Shown: positions 36,314 to 46,059 of the stretch, one piece after another
Numbering within the stretch: the first letter of the stretch is position 1
Layout of the letters: each line of letters starts with the position of its first letter
From: Curtobacterium caseinilyticum
GTDB taxonomy: Bacteria; Actinomycetota; Actinomycetes; Actinomycetales; Microbacteriaceae
Direction: 5' to 3'
NCBI RefSeq assembly: GCF_030363035.1
Contig: NZ_JAUCMN010000007.1
Coordinates: 1-64,000, forward strand
DNA length: 64,000 nt
Program-made: the position numbers and the translations under genes
The notes under the pieces: generated by a model
What the model was told of the DNA's origin: nothing
Database searches by the model: none
The model's input: only the letters and a program-made list of their open reading frames with translations

Positions 36314-36835
36314 TCAGGAGCCGGCGTGGGGGCTTCGGCGTTCGACGAGGACGTTGTCGCGCCACTGTCCGGCCCACGGCCCGAACGTCATGAGGCCGAT
36401 GCGTTCGCGGGTGCCGAGTTCGCGGAACCCGTGGCGGGCGTGGAGGGCTCGGGAGGCGGTGTTCTCGGGGAAGATCCCGGACTGGATGGTCCAGATGCCG
36501 GCTGCCTCGGTCGACGCGATCAGTGCGTCGAGGAGCAGGTGTCCGACGCCGCGGCCGCGCGCTGCGGCGGCGACGTAGACGGAGTGCTCGACGACGCCCC
36601 GGTACACCGGCCGGGCGGAGGTCGGAGAGACCGCCACCCAGCCGAGGACCTCGTCGCCATCGACGGCGACGAACCGATACTCGGGCAGCTTCCCGTCGTC
36701 GAATGCCTCCCAGGTCGGCGGTTCCGCCTCGAACGTCGCGTTCCCGGTGGCAATGCCCTCCCGGTAGATCGCCTCGACAGTTGGCCAGTCGGCGGCGGTC
36801 ATCGGCCGAATGGAGACCGGGGTGTCGTCGGTCAT
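36314..36835 (-). CDS. arsN1: ArsN1-like GNAT acetyltransferase
   Basis: 173 residues. The GNAT pattern IRPMTAADWPTVEAIYREGI, ATGNATFEAEPPTWEAFD, AAARGRGVGHLLLDALI (acetyl-CoA loop) and NTASRALHARHGF matches the phosphinothricin/arsinothricin N-acetyltransferase group. Next to arsC with an ATGA overlap, it fits ArsN1, which detoxifies organoarsenical glutamate analogues. Confidence 0.85.
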   Translation of the reverse strand: MTDDTPVSIRPMTAADWPTVEAIYREGIATGNATFEAEPPTWEAFDDGKLPEYRFVAVDGDEVLGWVAVSPTSARPVYRGVVEHSVYVAAAARGRGVGHLLLDALIASTEAAGIWTIQSGIFPENTASRALHARHGFRELGTRERIGLMTFGPWAGQWRDNVLVERRSPHAGS

Positions 36836-37227
36836 GGGTGCAGGAGCTCGTCCTGGATGCGAGCGGCGACGGCGTCGCGCATGGGGCGTACGTCGTCGGG
36901 GGACCAGGAGTCCGGGTCCGGGAACGACCACTGCAACACCGTCCCGCGGGGCGTCGCGGGAAGGTTCAGGCCGGGCTTCATCAGCACGACGACGTCGGCC
37001 TGATCCAGCAGCTCGGGCGTGACCTGCCGTGGGGTGCGGTTGCTGATGTCGAGGCCGAGTTCCGCGACGGTCACGGCGATCGACGGGTTCACCTCGTTGG
37101 CGGGGGCGACCCCTGCGGAGGTGGCGGTGTAGCGGTCGTCGGCGGCGAGTTCGAGAAGGGCTGCGCCGAGTTGGGAGCGGCCGGCGTTGTGCTTGCAGAT
37201 GAACAGCACGGTGGGCTTGTCGGTCAT
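36832..37227 (-). CDS. arsC: Arsenate reductase ArsC (LMW-PTP type), copy 1
   Basis: 131 residues: FICKHNAGRSQL P-loop with catalytic Cys, then SAGVAPANEVNPSIAVTVAELGLDIS. It has the CxHNxGRS pattern of actinobacterial ArsC enzymes that use thioredoxin or mycothiol. Reduces arsenate to arsenite for export by ArsB. Differs clearly from the second arsC at 38658. Confidence 0.9.
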   Translation of the reverse strand: MTDKPTVLFICKHNAGRSQLGAALLELAADDRYTATSAGVAPANEVNPSIAVTVAELGLDISNRTPRQVTPELLDQADVVVLMKPGLNLPATPRGTVLQWSFPDPDSWSPDDVRPMRDAVAARIQDELLHP

Positions 37228-37239
37228 GTGGGGTCCGGT

Positions 37240-38643
37240 TCAGTTCGTGCAGCAGGAGCTGCTGGCGGGCGGCGCGGCCGGCGCGGGCGCGGCGCAGCAC
37301 GACAACCCCTCAGCCGCTTCGGTCGTCGCGGGAACACCGCAGGAGGATGAGCCGCCGACATCGGTGGTGCAGACGCCGGTCTCGGGGAGCACGAGCTGCA
37401 CGTCGCGGGCGGCCTGGTGGTCGCCGGCGAGTTCCGCGGCAATGGAGCGGACCTGCTCGTACCCGGTGAGGAGCAGGAACGTGGGGGCGCGGCCGTAGGA
37501 CTTCATGCCGGCGATGAAGAAGTTCGGCTCCGGGTGCGCCAGCTCCGCGACACCGTGCGGCGGAACGGAGCCGCAAGAGTGCAGGTTCGGGTCGATCAGC
37601 GGCGCGAGCGCCCGCGGTGCTTCGACAATGTCGTCCAGGCCCAAGCGGATCTCGCGGAGCATGTCGAGGTCAGGCCGGAACCCCGTCGCGTTCACCACAA
37701 CGTCCACGATGACGGTGAACGGCTCCCCGGAGCGGCGGCCGGTGACGGTGACTTGGTCGCCGTCAGGACGGACGTCGTCGATCTCGAACGAGGCAAGCTG
37801 GTCGACCTGCCCGGACTCGACGAGCCCGTGCACATTCGAGCCGAGCTGCCCGCGTGCGGCGAGCCCGTCAGCGGCGTCCGCGCCGAGGCGCGCAGTGCCG
37901 GCGTTCCGGATCGCCCACAGCAGCGTCGTGCCCGGTTCGTCCTTCGCGAGGGCGGCGAGCTTGATGAGCGTGTTCGCGGCCGAGTGGCCGGCACCGACGA
38001 CGAGGACCCGCTTCCCGGCGAATCGTACCCGGTCGACACCGAGCACGTCGGGCAGAGCGTGCGCGATGCGGTCGCCGAGGTCGGCTGTGGGGTCGAGGCC
38101 GGCGGCGGTGAGCGGGTTCGGGGACGTGTACGTGCCGGAGGTGTCGACGACGGCGCGGGCGGTGACGTCCTCGACGCCGTCCGCGGTGTGGAGGCGGAGG
38201 AGGAATGGGGTGTCGGCGCGGCCGGCGGAGCGGGTGCGGTCCATGCCCTGCCGGGACACCGCTTCGACGCGGACCCCGTACCGGATCACCGGTGCCAGCT
38301 CGGGCGTCTGGGCGAGGGGTTCGAGGTACTGGGCGACGAGGTCGTGGCCGGTCGGCAGCGACGACCGGCGCGGCTCAGCCCAACCGGTGGGTTCGAGGAG
38401 CCGGCGGGCTGCGTCGTCGATGACGTACCGCCACGGGGAGAACAGCCTGGTGTGCCCCCACGCACGGACGGACGTGCCGACCTGGTCGCCGGCTTCGTAG
38501 ACGACGACGGGCAGACCCTGCTCGAGCAGGTGCGCGGCCGCGGCGAGCCCGACGGGGCCGGCGCCGATGACGGCGACGGGCAGCCGGGTGAGGCGGTCCG
38601 CGTCGGCATGGGGTGGGACGGTGAGGGTGAGCGTCATGGTCAT
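37240..38643 (-). CDS. arsO: FAD/NAD(P)-dependent monooxygenase-like, ArsO type
   Basis: About 467 residues with GGAAGG before the ATG. Nucleotide-binding motifs are VIGAGPVGLAAAAHLLEQG near the N-terminus and VLVVGAGHSAANTLIKLA in the middle; ATGFRPDL follows. This layout matches flavin-containing monooxygenases annotated ArsO in arsenic operons. The C-terminus is an odd Cys-rich tail (CTTDVGGSSSCG, LSCCAAP, SSSCCTN) that may bind As(III). The reaction is not established for this family member. Confidence 0.8.
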   Translation of the reverse strand: MTMTLTLTVPPHADADRLTRLPVAVIGAGPVGLAAAAHLLEQGLPVVVYEAGDQVGTSVRAWGHTRLFSPWRYVIDDAARRLLEPTGWAEPRRSSLPTGHDLVAQYLEPLAQTPELAPVIRYGVRVEAVSRQGMDRTRSAGRADTPFLLRLHTADGVEDVTARAVVDTSGTYTSPNPLTAAGLDPTADLGDRIAHALPDVLGVDRVRFAGKRVLVVGAGHSAANTLIKLAALAKDEPGTTLLWAIRNAGTARLGADAADGLAARGQLGSNVHGLVESGQVDQLASFEIDDVRPDGDQVTVTGRRSGEPFTVIVDVVVNATGFRPDLDMLREIRLGLDDIVEAPRALAPLIDPNLHSCGSVPPHGVAELAHPEPNFFIAGMKSYGRAPTFLLLTGYEQVRSIAAELAGDHQAARDVQLVLPETGVCTTDVGGSSSCGVPATTEAAEGLSCCAAPAPAAPPASSSCCTN

Positions 38644-38657
38644 GGTCCTTCCGGTGG

Positions 38658-39107
38658 TCAGGCGGATGCTTCGGCGGGCAGTAGCTCGGCCAGGAGCGCT
38701 TGCACGCGGGTCTTGATCTCGTCGCGGATGGGGCGGACGTCGTCGATGCCCTTCCCGGCGGGGTCGGTGAGGTCCCAGTCCTCGTACCGCTTGCCGGGGA
38801 AGATCGGGCACGCGTCGCCGCAGCCCATCGTGATGACCGCGTCGGACTCGCGGACGGCGTCGGTGGTGAGGATCTTCGGCTGGTTTGAGGCGATGTCGAT
38901 GCCGTCCTCCGCCATCGCTTCGATCGCGACGGGGTTGATCTGGTCCTTCGGCGCGGAGCCTGCAGAGAGGACCTGCACGCGGTCGCCACCGAGGGTCTGG
39001 GCGTAGCCGGCGGCCATCTGGGAGCGGCCGGCGTTGTGGACGCAGACGAACAGGATCGTGGGGGTCGCGGTCATGGCGGTGCTTTCGGTAGGCGTGGGCG
39101 TGGTCAT
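38658..39107 (-). CDS. arsC: Arsenate reductase ArsC (LMW-PTP type), copy 2
   Basis: 149 residues from the ATG overlapping the arsB stop; an ATG at 39074 would give 138, closer to family length. Motifs are [27 protein letters not shown] and [20 protein letters not shown] with further redox Cys, typical of the thioredoxin-coupled ArsC group. Confidence 0.92.
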   Translation of the reverse strand: MTTPTPTESTAMTATPTILFVCVHNAGRSQMAAGYAQTLGGDRVQVLSAGSAPKDQINPVAIEAMAEDGIDIASNQPKILTTDAVRESDAVITMGCGDACPIFPGKRYEDWDLTDPAGKGIDDVRPIRDEIKTRVQALLAELLPAEASA

Positions 39108-40507
39108 CGGATGAGGGTGAGCCAGCCGGCGAGGGCTGTCAGGGTGACGGCGAGGACGGGGACGGTCAGGACGATGCCGGTGCGGAAGTACTGTCCCCAG
39201 CCGATGTGGATGCCCTTCCGGTCGAGCACGTGCAACCACAGCAGGGTCGCCAGCGACCCGATCGGGGTGATCTTTGGGCCGAGGTCGGAGCCGATGACGT
39301 TGGCGTAGATCATCGCCTCGTGGGTGAGCCCGGTCGCGCCGGCTCCGCCGATCGCGAGGGCGGCGATGAGGACGGTCGGCATGTTGTTCATCAGCGACGC
39401 GAGGATCGCGATCACGAATCCGACCCCGAGCGCGGTGACGAGGACCCCGTGGTCCCCGAACACGTCGAACAGGCGGGCGAGGTAGTCGGTGAGGCCCTGG
39501 TTCTGCAGCCCGTAGACGACGAGGTACATGCCGATCGAGAACAGCACGATCTGCCACGGCGCCTCTCGAATCGTCTTCCACACCGGAATCACCCGCCCCG
39601 ACCCACCACCGGGGCCACCACTGCCGGCGGTGACGGTGGCGGTGCCGCCGGTGGTGACGAGGACTGGGGACGCCGCCTGGCGGGCGAAGAGGAACGCGGG
39701 CTGCCGGGCGGCGACGAGCACGATCACGACCGCGCCGACACCAGCGACCGCGGCGAGGGGAACCCCGAGCGGGTCCGCGGCGAAGTAACCGACCAGCAGC
39801 ACGGCGAGGACCACCCATCCGGCGCGGAACGTCGCCCGGTCCTTCACCGCGGCGGTGGGCCGGGTGAGGGCGAGGACGTCGTACTGCTTCGGGATGCTCC
39901 TGCCGAAATAGGCCAGCAGCATCCCGAGGGACGCCAGCACGGACACGATGCCGACGGGCACCATGACGGCGGCGTACTCGGCGAACCCGAGGCTGAAGTA
40001 GTCGGCGGAGACGATGTTGACCAGGTTCGACACCACCAGCGGGAGGCTGCCGGTGTCGGCGATGAACCCGGTGGCGAGGATGAACCCTAGCGCCGCCTTC
40101 GCCGGCATGTTCAGCGCGCGGAGCATCCCGACGACGATCGGGGTGAGGATCAGCGCGGCCCCGTCGTTGGCGAACACGGCCGCGATGACCGCGCCGAGGC
40201 CGACGATCAGCACGAACAGCAGCCGACCGTTCCCGCGACCCCACCGGGCCACGTGGAGAGCGGCCCACTCGAAGAACCCGGCCTCGTCGAGGATCAACGA
40301 GATCAGCACCACCGCGACGAACGTCAGCGTCGCGTTCCAGACGATCCCGACTACCGTCGGCACGTCCCCGAGCCCGACGACCGTGGTCGCGAGAGCGATG
40401 ACGGCACCGATGAGCGCGGTGTAGCCGATCGGGAAGCCCTTGGGCTGCCAGATCACCACCACGAGCGTCGCGACGAAGATCGCCGCAGCGACGACAGCCA
40501 GCACCAT
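39104..40507 (-). CDS. arsB: Arsenite efflux permease ArsB/ArsAB-type
   Basis: About 467 residues with 11-12 helices, of the ArsB/NhaD superfamily. [16 protein letters not shown]-type signature is present as [19 protein letters not shown], and later [15 protein letters not shown] and [23 protein letters not shown]. Exports As(III), and probably Sb(III), using the proton gradient. Its start overlaps the preceding stop by one base. Confidence 0.93.
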   Translation of the reverse strand: MVLAVVAAAIFVATLVVVIWQPKGFPIGYTALIGAVIALATTVVGLGDVPTVVGIVWNATLTFVAVVLISLILDEAGFFEWAALHVARWGRGNGRLLFVLIVGLGAVIAAVFANDGAALILTPIVVGMLRALNMPAKAALGFILATGFIADTGSLPLVVSNLVNIVSADYFSLGFAEYAAVMVPVGIVSVLASLGMLLAYFGRSIPKQYDVLALTRPTAAVKDRATFRAGWVVLAVLLVGYFAADPLGVPLAAVAGVGAVVIVLVAARQPAFLFARQAASPVLVTTGGTATVTAGSGGPGGGSGRVIPVWKTIREAPWQIVLFSIGMYLVVYGLQNQGLTDYLARLFDVFGDHGVLVTALGVGFVIAILASLMNNMPTVLIAALAIGGAGATGLTHEAMIYANVIGSDLGPKITPIGSLATLLWLHVLDRKGIHIGWGQYFRTGIVLTVPVLAVTLTALAGWLTLIR

Positions 40508-41895
40508 CAGACGCTCACCCCGGCTGGGTTCGCTGCCGCGGCGGCGCGCTCCCAGCCCTGCGCGGCGACCTGCACGGCATCCCACGGGGACCCGAGCGGC
40601 GGCGTGTAGCTGAGGTCCAAGTCGATGACGTCGTCGACCGACAGGCCGGCGTGCAGGGCGGTGGCGAACGTGTCGATCCGCTTGCTGATCTCCGCGGTGC
40701 GTTCCCCGACGATCTGCGCCCCGAGGAGCCGTCCGGACGTGTGGTCGCCGGTGACGCTGATCGTCAACGGCACTGCACCCGGGTAGTACCGCTTGTGGTC
40801 GTCCGCGACCGTGACACGGGTCAGCGGCGACACGTCCAGCGGGGCGGTTTCGTGGTGGCGGAGGCCGGTGCGGGCGGCGACGAGGTCGAACACCTTCACC
40901 ACCTGCGTCCCCACCGAGCCCGCGAAGGTCCGGGACCCGCCGAGCATGTTCTCCCCGGCGACGCGTCCCTGCTTGTGCGCGGTTGTCCCGAGCGGCAGCC
41001 AGGTCGTCCCGAGCAGGCGGTGGTGTGTCACGACGCAGTCACCCGCTGCCCACACGTGCGGCACCCCGGTGCGCATCTGCTCGTCGACGACGATCGCGCC
41101 GGCCTGCCCGAGCTGCGCACCTGCCGCGACCGCGAGATCCGTCACCGGCCGCACCCCGACACAGACCACCACGAGCGCGAACGTTCCGGCGGCGTCCCCA
41201 AACGTGGAGGTAGTCGCGACGCTCCACTGCCCGCCGCCAGCGGGCGTGATTCCGGTGACGGTCGCACCGGTCAGCACCGTCGCACCGTGCCGACGGACCT
41301 CCTCGGTGACCAGGGACCCGAGTCCCGGGTCGAGGGTGGAGAGCACTTCCGGGCCGCGCTGGATCAGCGTCGTGTCGAACCCGCGGGCGACGAGCCCCTC
41401 GGTCATCTCGAGACCGATGTAGCCGGCGCCGACGACCGCGACGCGGCTGCCGGCAGGCAGGAGCTCCAGGGCGGCGACAACCTGCTCGGCGTCGGTCATC
41501 GAGTGCAGCAGGTGGATGCCGGGCTTACCGAACGGGATCCCGGCCGGGCGGACCGGCTCCGCGCCGGTCCCGATCAGCAGCTCGTCGTAGGCGATCTGCT
41601 CCTCACCGGCCGGGCCGGTGACGGAGAGCAACTGGCGGTCGACGTCGACGGCGGAAGCCCAGGTGGAGGAGCGGACGGTCATCCCGGCGGCTTCGAGGTC
41701 TCCGCGGGTGCGGTGCGCGAGAGACGCTTCCGTAGCGACGTCGCCGGAGACCCAGTAGGGGATGCCGCAGATGGAGAAGTTCGGGAACTCGTCGGCGAGG
41801 ACCACCGTCACGTCGGTCGACGGGTCCAGCTCACGGGCGCGGAGCGCTGCGGCGATGCCGGCGTCGCTGCCCCCAACGGCAACAAGGTGAGTCAT
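40507..41895 (-). CDS. FAD-dependent CoA-disulfide reductase-like protein
   Basis: 462 residues. FAD site [20 protein letters not shown], active-site Cys in [13 protein letters not shown] (SxxxCGxP, single Cys as in CoA-disulfide reductase and NADH oxidase), NAD site [25 protein letters not shown], and a C-terminal dimer domain. First gene of the arsenic operon. It may keep thiols reduced for the ArsC enzymes. The exact substrate is unknown. Confidence 0.85.
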   Translation of the reverse strand: MTHLVAVGGSDAGIAAALRARELDPSTDVTVVLADEFPNFSICGIPYWVSGDVATEASLAHRTRGDLEAAGMTVRSSTWASAVDVDRQLLSVTGPAGEEQIAYDELLIGTGAEPVRPAGIPFGKPGIHLLHSMTDAEQVVAALELLPAGSRVAVVGAGYIGLEMTEGLVARGFDTTLIQRGPEVLSTLDPGLGSLVTEEVRRHGATVLTGATVTGITPAGGGQWSVATTSTFGDAAGTFALVVVCVGVRPVTDLAVAAGAQLGQAGAIVVDEQMRTGVPHVWAAGDCVVTHHRLLGTTWLPLGTTAHKQGRVAGENMLGGSRTFAGSVGTQVVKVFDLVAARTGLRHHETAPLDVSPLTRVTVADDHKRYYPGAVPLTISVTGDHTSGRLLGAQIVGERTAEISKRIDTFATALHAGLSVDDVIDLDLSYTPPLGSPWDAVQVAAQGWERAAAAANPAGVSV

Positions 41896-41934
41896 CGGGT
41901 CGGTCCTTTAGATCGATCGGAAGTCGAGCAGGAA

Positions 41935-41958
41935 CATCGAAGCACGTCGATATCGATG
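41935..41958. promoter_or_regulatory. ArsR-type operator between arsR and the ars operon
   Basis: CATCGA at 41935-41940 and TCGATG at 41953-41958 form an inverted pair, with an inner palindrome TCGATATCGA (41947-41956). It sits between the divergent arsR and reductase genes. Confidence 0.7.
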
Positions 41959-42003
41959 AACGCAAATATAGACCTGCATCGAAGGGCGTGGGATGATGGT
42001 GCG

Positions 42004-42360
42004 ATGACGACGATCGAGCTGCTTCCCATCCAGGACGTCACCGCATGCTGCTCGCCTGTCACGACGGAAGCGATGACGCAGGAGTCCGCCGAAGTCCTCG
42101 CGAAGTCGTTGAAGGCGATCGCTGACCCTGCGCGGCTCCGGCTGATCTCGATGGTTGCCGCGCACGAGGGTGCAGAAGCGTGCGTCTGTGACCTGCAGGA
42201 ACCGCTCGGCCTGTCTCAGCCGACCGTGTCGCACCATCTCAAGGTGCTCGTCGACGCCGGCATCCTGCACCGGGAGAAGCGCGGCACGTGGGCCTACTTC
42301 TCCCTCGTCCCCGGCGCCCTCGAATCAGTCGCGGCACTGCTCACCTCACCCACCCGCTGA
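42004..42360 (+). CDS. arsR: ArsR arsenic repressor
   Basis: 118 residues. Winged helix-turn-helix ACVCDLQEPLGLSQPTVSHHLKVL, with CVC at the DNA-binding helix, and a CC pair near the N-terminus (DVTACCSPV), both possible As(III) ligands. Divergent from the arsenic operon. Confidence 0.92.
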   Translation: MTTIELLPIQDVTACCSPVTTEAMTQESAEVLAKSLKAIADPARLRLISMVAAHEGAEACVCDLQEPLGLSQPTVSHHLKVLVDAGILHREKRGTWAYFSLVPGALESVAALLTSPTR

Positions 42361-42411
42361 GATCACCAAACTCACCTCGCGATGAAGCCTCCGCACGGTG
42401 AGGATGAAGAC

Positions 42412-42816
42412 ATGACCGACGAGCAAGAATCCAACCCAATTGCGGACGCCCGTGCACAGATCCGTTGGATGATGGAGGAGCAACGCAAGCAGCCGAAGGT
42501 GTTCACCGAGGTGAAGGACAGAGACCTTGTCACCTTGATGGACCGATTCGCTGGATCGCTTGAGTTCAACTCGATGCTCGTTGCTTCGCAACTGATCGCG
42601 GAAGTCAGCCGACGACAACTGTGGGATGCCGTCATCGAGCGGCGCACCGCCATGCTTGCTTTGGGACATCCTGACGAGGACCGAGCGACACTCCGAGATC
42701 GTGCGCAGCTGGAGCTGGACCACTTCCGGAACGAGCACTTCCCAGTCGACCCTGACATCTTCGGTGATGACGGAGCAAAAGCAGAGGCAGCTTGGAACGG
42801 CTACATCCAATTCTGA
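42412..42816 (+). CDS. Hypothetical protein
   Basis: 134 residues from the ATG at 42412 with a GAGGA site. Soluble, acidic and helical; no recognised motif. It lies 51 bases after arsR on the same strand but shows no arsenic-related feature. Cargo near the right end of element 1. Confidence 0.6.
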   Translation: MTDEQESNPIADARAQIRWMMEEQRKQPKVFTEVKDRDLVTLMDRFAGSLEFNSMLVASQLIAEVSRRQLWDAVIERRTAMLALGHPDEDRATLRDRAQLELDHFRNEHFPVDPDIFGDDGAKAEAAWNGYIQF

Positions 42817-42946
42817 TCGAACGATCGAAACCCGCGTCCAGCAAAGCGGTAGAGCATGGGACCGTGGCGGCGACCACTCCCAACGAGCCCGACGACGGAG
42901 ACGGCACGCTGAGTCAGCGACCAGTACGACGTCGCGGGAGGTTCGC

Positions 42947-43720
42947 GTGGCGACGGTAGTGCTCGAGATCCGCTATCAATGGCCGGCGCATCAGGTCGAC
43001 CACTCTGCGGTCCGCCGTCACTTCAACGCTCCCCGCCTGACCGTCGCCGGCGAGGAGAACGGGCCAGAGACGTTGCGGTTCCAACCCGATGCGACTCAAC
43101 GGGCCACTCTGACGTGGGTCCTCGGGGACCGAACCATGTGGACGATTGAGCCACCCGGCGAGACGCTGCCGGAGCCTGCGGAGGCATGGGACGACTGGCA
43201 GAAGCAGGCGGACATGGCGCTGTGGATGTTCCGCGGCGATCTCGCCAGCAGAGGTAAACGTCACTCAGTGGTCTACGCCCTACTGACCGGTGAGGTTGTG
43301 TTTTACGCAGCGGACGGAAACACCATCATGCGGTACCCCCATGAACCAATCCCGGACGAGACGCCGGAACCCGACGGCTACGTCGCAAGTGAGCTCGGAA
43401 AGGCGTGGGCCGACAACTGGGAGTTCGGTTTCGAGCCCTTGTCCGGCGATGAACGCGACTACGTTGGCCTGATTTGGCAGGCAGATGAACATCGATGGCT
43501 GGATGCTGGCACGTACAAACCGGTCGACAAAGACGAATACCCGGAGCTAATCAGCTTCGCCGAGCAGGATCTCCAGCGCATCCGCCGCGCTGAAGAGATC
43601 GCAGATGAGTGGTACGAGGCGTACCTACTGGTCCTCATCAACCTGTTCCCTGGCGGAGTCAGCATCGAGCATCGACGACGGGCAGTTCGGCACGACGATC
43701 TGAGCGCCGGGCTGGCGTAA
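42947..43720 (+). CDS. Hypothetical protein
   Basis: 257 residues from a GTG with GGGAGG upstream. Soluble, Trp-rich and acidic (WTIEPPGETLPEPAEAWDDWQ, WADNWEFGFEPL). No motif recognised. Last gene before the right end of element 1. Confidence 0.6.
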   Translation: MATVVLEIRYQWPAHQVDHSAVRRHFNAPRLTVAGEENGPETLRFQPDATQRATLTWVLGDRTMWTIEPPGETLPEPAEAWDDWQKQADMALWMFRGDLASRGKRHSVVYALLTGEVVFYAADGNTIMRYPHEPIPDETPEPDGYVASELGKAWADNWEFGFEPLSGDERDYVGLIWQADEHRWLDAGTYKPVDKDEYPELISFAEQDLQRIRRAEEIADEWYEAYLLVLINLFPGGVSIEHRRRAVRHDDLSAGLA

Positions 43721-43816
43721 CGCCGAGTAGGGACACACCACTCCTCGCGGGCGCCGAGGTAGCGAGCGGTCACGACGCCACCGCGTGGTCACTCAGGTCT
43801 GAGGAAGACCGGCGGG

Positions 43817-43892
43817 ACTGCCAAATAACGTGTCCACCTCCGTATTTCAGGACACGTTGTGTGGCAGTTGGACACGTTCGTTGGCGGACGAC
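43817..43892. repeat. Right end of Tn7-like element 1
   Basis: Forward unit ACTGCCAAATAACGTGTCC (43817-43835), then reverse units at 43850-43868 and 43870-43892, ending GGCGGACGAC. Same order, spacing and nearly the same sequence as 266-341. The last base expected from that copy (A) is replaced by the T that begins element 2, so element 2 may have inserted at the very tip. Confidence 0.65.
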
Positions 43893-44035
43893 TGTGAAGA
43901 GCGCACCGATTCTGTCCGACGGATGGCCCGTCTTGCACGGACTTGGCTTGGAAGTTGTCCGCGGCGTCGGCGACCGAAACTGTCCGTCTTCAGCTCGAGC
44001 GCCTCGAAGACGCCTTGACCTGCCGTCGACGGCAG
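43893..44035. repeat. Left end of Tn7-like element 2
   Basis: Begins TGTGAAGAGC directly after the element 1 right end. Three forward units are visible: ACCGATTCTGTCCG (43905-43918), TTGGAAGTTGTCCG (about 43948-43961) and ACCGAAACTGTCCG (about 43974-43987). They share the TGTCCG half with element 1 units but are otherwise diverged, as expected if TniA of element 2 has its own specificity. Confidence 0.5.
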
Positions 44036-44112
44036 GGCGGCGCACCTTGCCTGGACGTCTCGGAGAGTGTCGTCCACGTCAGATGTTCAGACTGCAACGA
44101 CCTGTTGCACAG

Positions 44113-46059
44113 TCACTGCGCGCTCGGAGGGCACTCATCGACGGCCCAGAGCACGCGCCGAGCACTGACTCCGAGCTCGCTGGCAAGAACTCGTTGCTGT
44201 CGTTCTCCGGATCGCAGTAGTTCGTGTAGGAGCGCGAGGTTGACGTCATTGAGTTCTCGCCCTGGGCTGCCGAGCGGCAGCTCGATCAAAGGGGGCGCCC
44301 AGGTCACGGGGCCACGTAGGTCTAAGGAGCGGAGAACTGCGCCCGCGTGCGCATCGAGCTCCCGCTGCAACTCGCCCGTCATGCTCAAACGGAAAATCGT
44401 GTAAGTCGCCCCGGATTCGGCAGTCGTGGGTGCACCTCGCCCGGGTTCTCGAACGCCTGTCACGCGGTTCGAGAGGTACCACCGAGCACATGCCAATCCG
44501 AGACGGCCACCAGCAGGCACCCCTGCGCGATCTGCAACGAGCTTCCATGCGGCTGGAGTCAACAACTGCCGAAGGGGGAACCGTGTGCGCGCGTAGTAAT
44601 CGATTGGGGACGGCGATGCTTCCATTGCGAGTCGTAGCTGCCCAATGCCAGCCAGGCGTTGTGTGAGAGCGTGACCTTCACCAAGGGCGGGAAGGATGCT
44701 TCTGTCCCTCACCTGCCCCAGGTGGCGTGGCCCTCGGGACAGGTCCGCTTGTTCCCAAGAGTCGGTGTGGAGCAGAACGAAACGAAGCGCACGAGCCAGA
44801 GCTCCCTCGCTGGTTCCCGAGTCCCCGTCGAACCGGGCGGTCCAAGACGGCCAAAAGTTGCGCGGCACGTTCTGCGCTAACCATTCCACTGGTGTCGGCT
44901 TTGCGAGTTCTGGGTACTTGTCTCGTACCGCCCTCGTCAACGTGCTGCCCCACACGATGCGCTGCGTAGCGGACAGGTCACGGTCGTGTGCCCGGAGAAT
45001 CGCACGTCGAAGCGTCGTAGATTGCTGCGCCCCCGGGTAGTGCGCTATGAGGTCTCGGGCAGATCCAGGACCTAGATGCACCGATGCGGGCGCGTACCCG
45101 ACTGGGCGCTCGAAAGTGGTGATCCGTATACGTTCTTCGCTGATCTCGTCCGGAGCGTGAAGTATCTCTACTGCTGCTGCCGTGAGAGCGCTCATCGCGA
45201 ACGCATCAAGTGGTGCCGTTGTGCCGGGGTGCTCTTCACGATCGATCATTCCCTCAAGTTCTGCCGGTTCCAGATTTGCGAGGCGCGCTATCCGGCCGGT
45301 GTTGCCCGTCGCGCGCAAAGCGGCACCGATGGAGCGGAGATTGTTGAGCAGCTCGAGGGCCCCGCCTGGTGCGCCGATGTGGTCAAGAATCAGTCGTTGT
45401 GCCTTCGCCGGTCGCCCCTCGGGGTCTACCGACTCGACAATGTCATCTGGATATGGGAATCCACAGAAACTGAATCGGCTGCTCGGATCAAGTCGGTTGC
45501 GGCAAGTGTCGGGATCGAAGCTCCTGGTTGTTTTGCTCCGGTCGTCCGCAGGAGTGCGGCCGCAGTCCGGGCATGTGTCGCGAAGGAGGCAGCTGTGTAT
45601 TGGGCAGATGAAGGACCAGTGCAGACGCCACGTCAGGTTGTACACGCCGGGCTGCTCTCTCAGACAGGCAGGGCAATAACGGGTGCCCGCCAGCCTTGCC
45701 AGGGGACTGCGACGGGCGATGCTGTGCGCCGCCCGCTCCGTGGTGTCGTCGATGATGAGCGCCTTGCCATTCAGACTACTCATCAGCGACCCCCGCAAAG
45801 CTGCGGTCGCCAGGCGCGTGGACGCAGCGATGCGTTCGATGACATCCTCTTGGGCGTGATTTCCGAGCGAAATCAGCTCGTTGTGCGGTAGGCCGCGCAG
45901 CCCGAAGAAGTCGAGAAGCTCGCCTCGTGACGACCGCATCTCGTACGCCCAGCGGCTGATCGCCGTCTGCAGCCATTCGCCCGGCCCGAGCCTCACCTGA
46001 ACTCCAAGGACCTGCGGCATCTCAGAAAGCGTGCGGGACCTGCCTTCATCAGTCGTCAT
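44113..46059 (-). CDS. tniQ: TniQ family target-site selection protein, element 2
   Basis: 648 residues from the ATG at 46059, overlapping the tniB stop by 11 bases. Zinc motifs CPAC (129-132), C152/H155, CPDC (163-166) match the TniQ pattern. The C-terminus ends in LASELGVSARRVLWAVDECP, a helix-turn-helix-like end resembling the end of the element 1 protein (ALAAAVHRTPQHVRWALR). Sequence identity to that protein is low outside the zinc region, so the target is probably different. Confidence 0.9.
   Translation of the reverse strand: MTTDEGRSRTLSEMPQVLGVQVRLGPGEWLQTAISRWAYEMRSSRGELLDFFGLRGLPHNELISLGNHAQEDVIERIAASTRLATAALRGSLMSSLNGKALIIDDTTERAAHSIARRSPLARLAGTRYCPACLREQPGVYNLTWRLHWSFICPIHSCLLRDTCPDCGRTPADDRSKTTRSFDPDTCRNRLDPSSRFSFCGFPYPDDIVESVDPEGRPAKAQRLILDHIGAPGGALELLNNLRSIGAALRATGNTGRIARLANLEPAELEGMIDREEHPGTTAPLDAFAMSALTAAAVEILHAPDEISEERIRITTFERPVGYAPASVHLGPGSARDLIAHYPGAQQSTTLRRAILRAHDRDLSATQRIVWGSTLTRAVRDKYPELAKPTPVEWLAQNVPRNFWPSWTARFDGDSGTSEGALARALRFVLLHTDSWEQADLSRGPRHLGQVRDRSILPALGEGHALTQRLAGIGQLRLAMEASPSPIDYYARTRFPLRQLLTPAAWKLVADRAGVPAGGRLGLACARWYLSNRVTGVREPGRGAPTTAESGATYTIFRLSMTGELQRELDAHAGAVLRSLDLRGPVTWAPPLIELPLGSPGRELNDVNLALLHELLRSGERQQRVLASELGVSARRVLWAVDECPPSAQ

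Larger units (their letters stand above)
349..43892 (-). mobile_element. Tn7-like transposon 1 with metal and fluoride resistance cargo (inferred extent)
   Basis: The element is defined by matching end repeats at 349-438 and 43817-43892. It carries a full set of transposition genes: TnsA-like nuclease, TniA DDE transposase, TniB ATPase and TniQ. These lie near the left end and read toward it, leaving about 34 kb of cargo upstream. A 5-bp target duplication cannot be confirmed because another right end lies just left of 349 and a second element starts at 43893. The alternative is a short element ending near 9.9 kb, but no end repeats were found there. Confidence 0.65.

Noticed and set aside
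37417-39006. A 529-codon plus-strand frame opposite arsO and arsC
   Set aside because: Shadow of two well-identified genes, with no recognisable motif.
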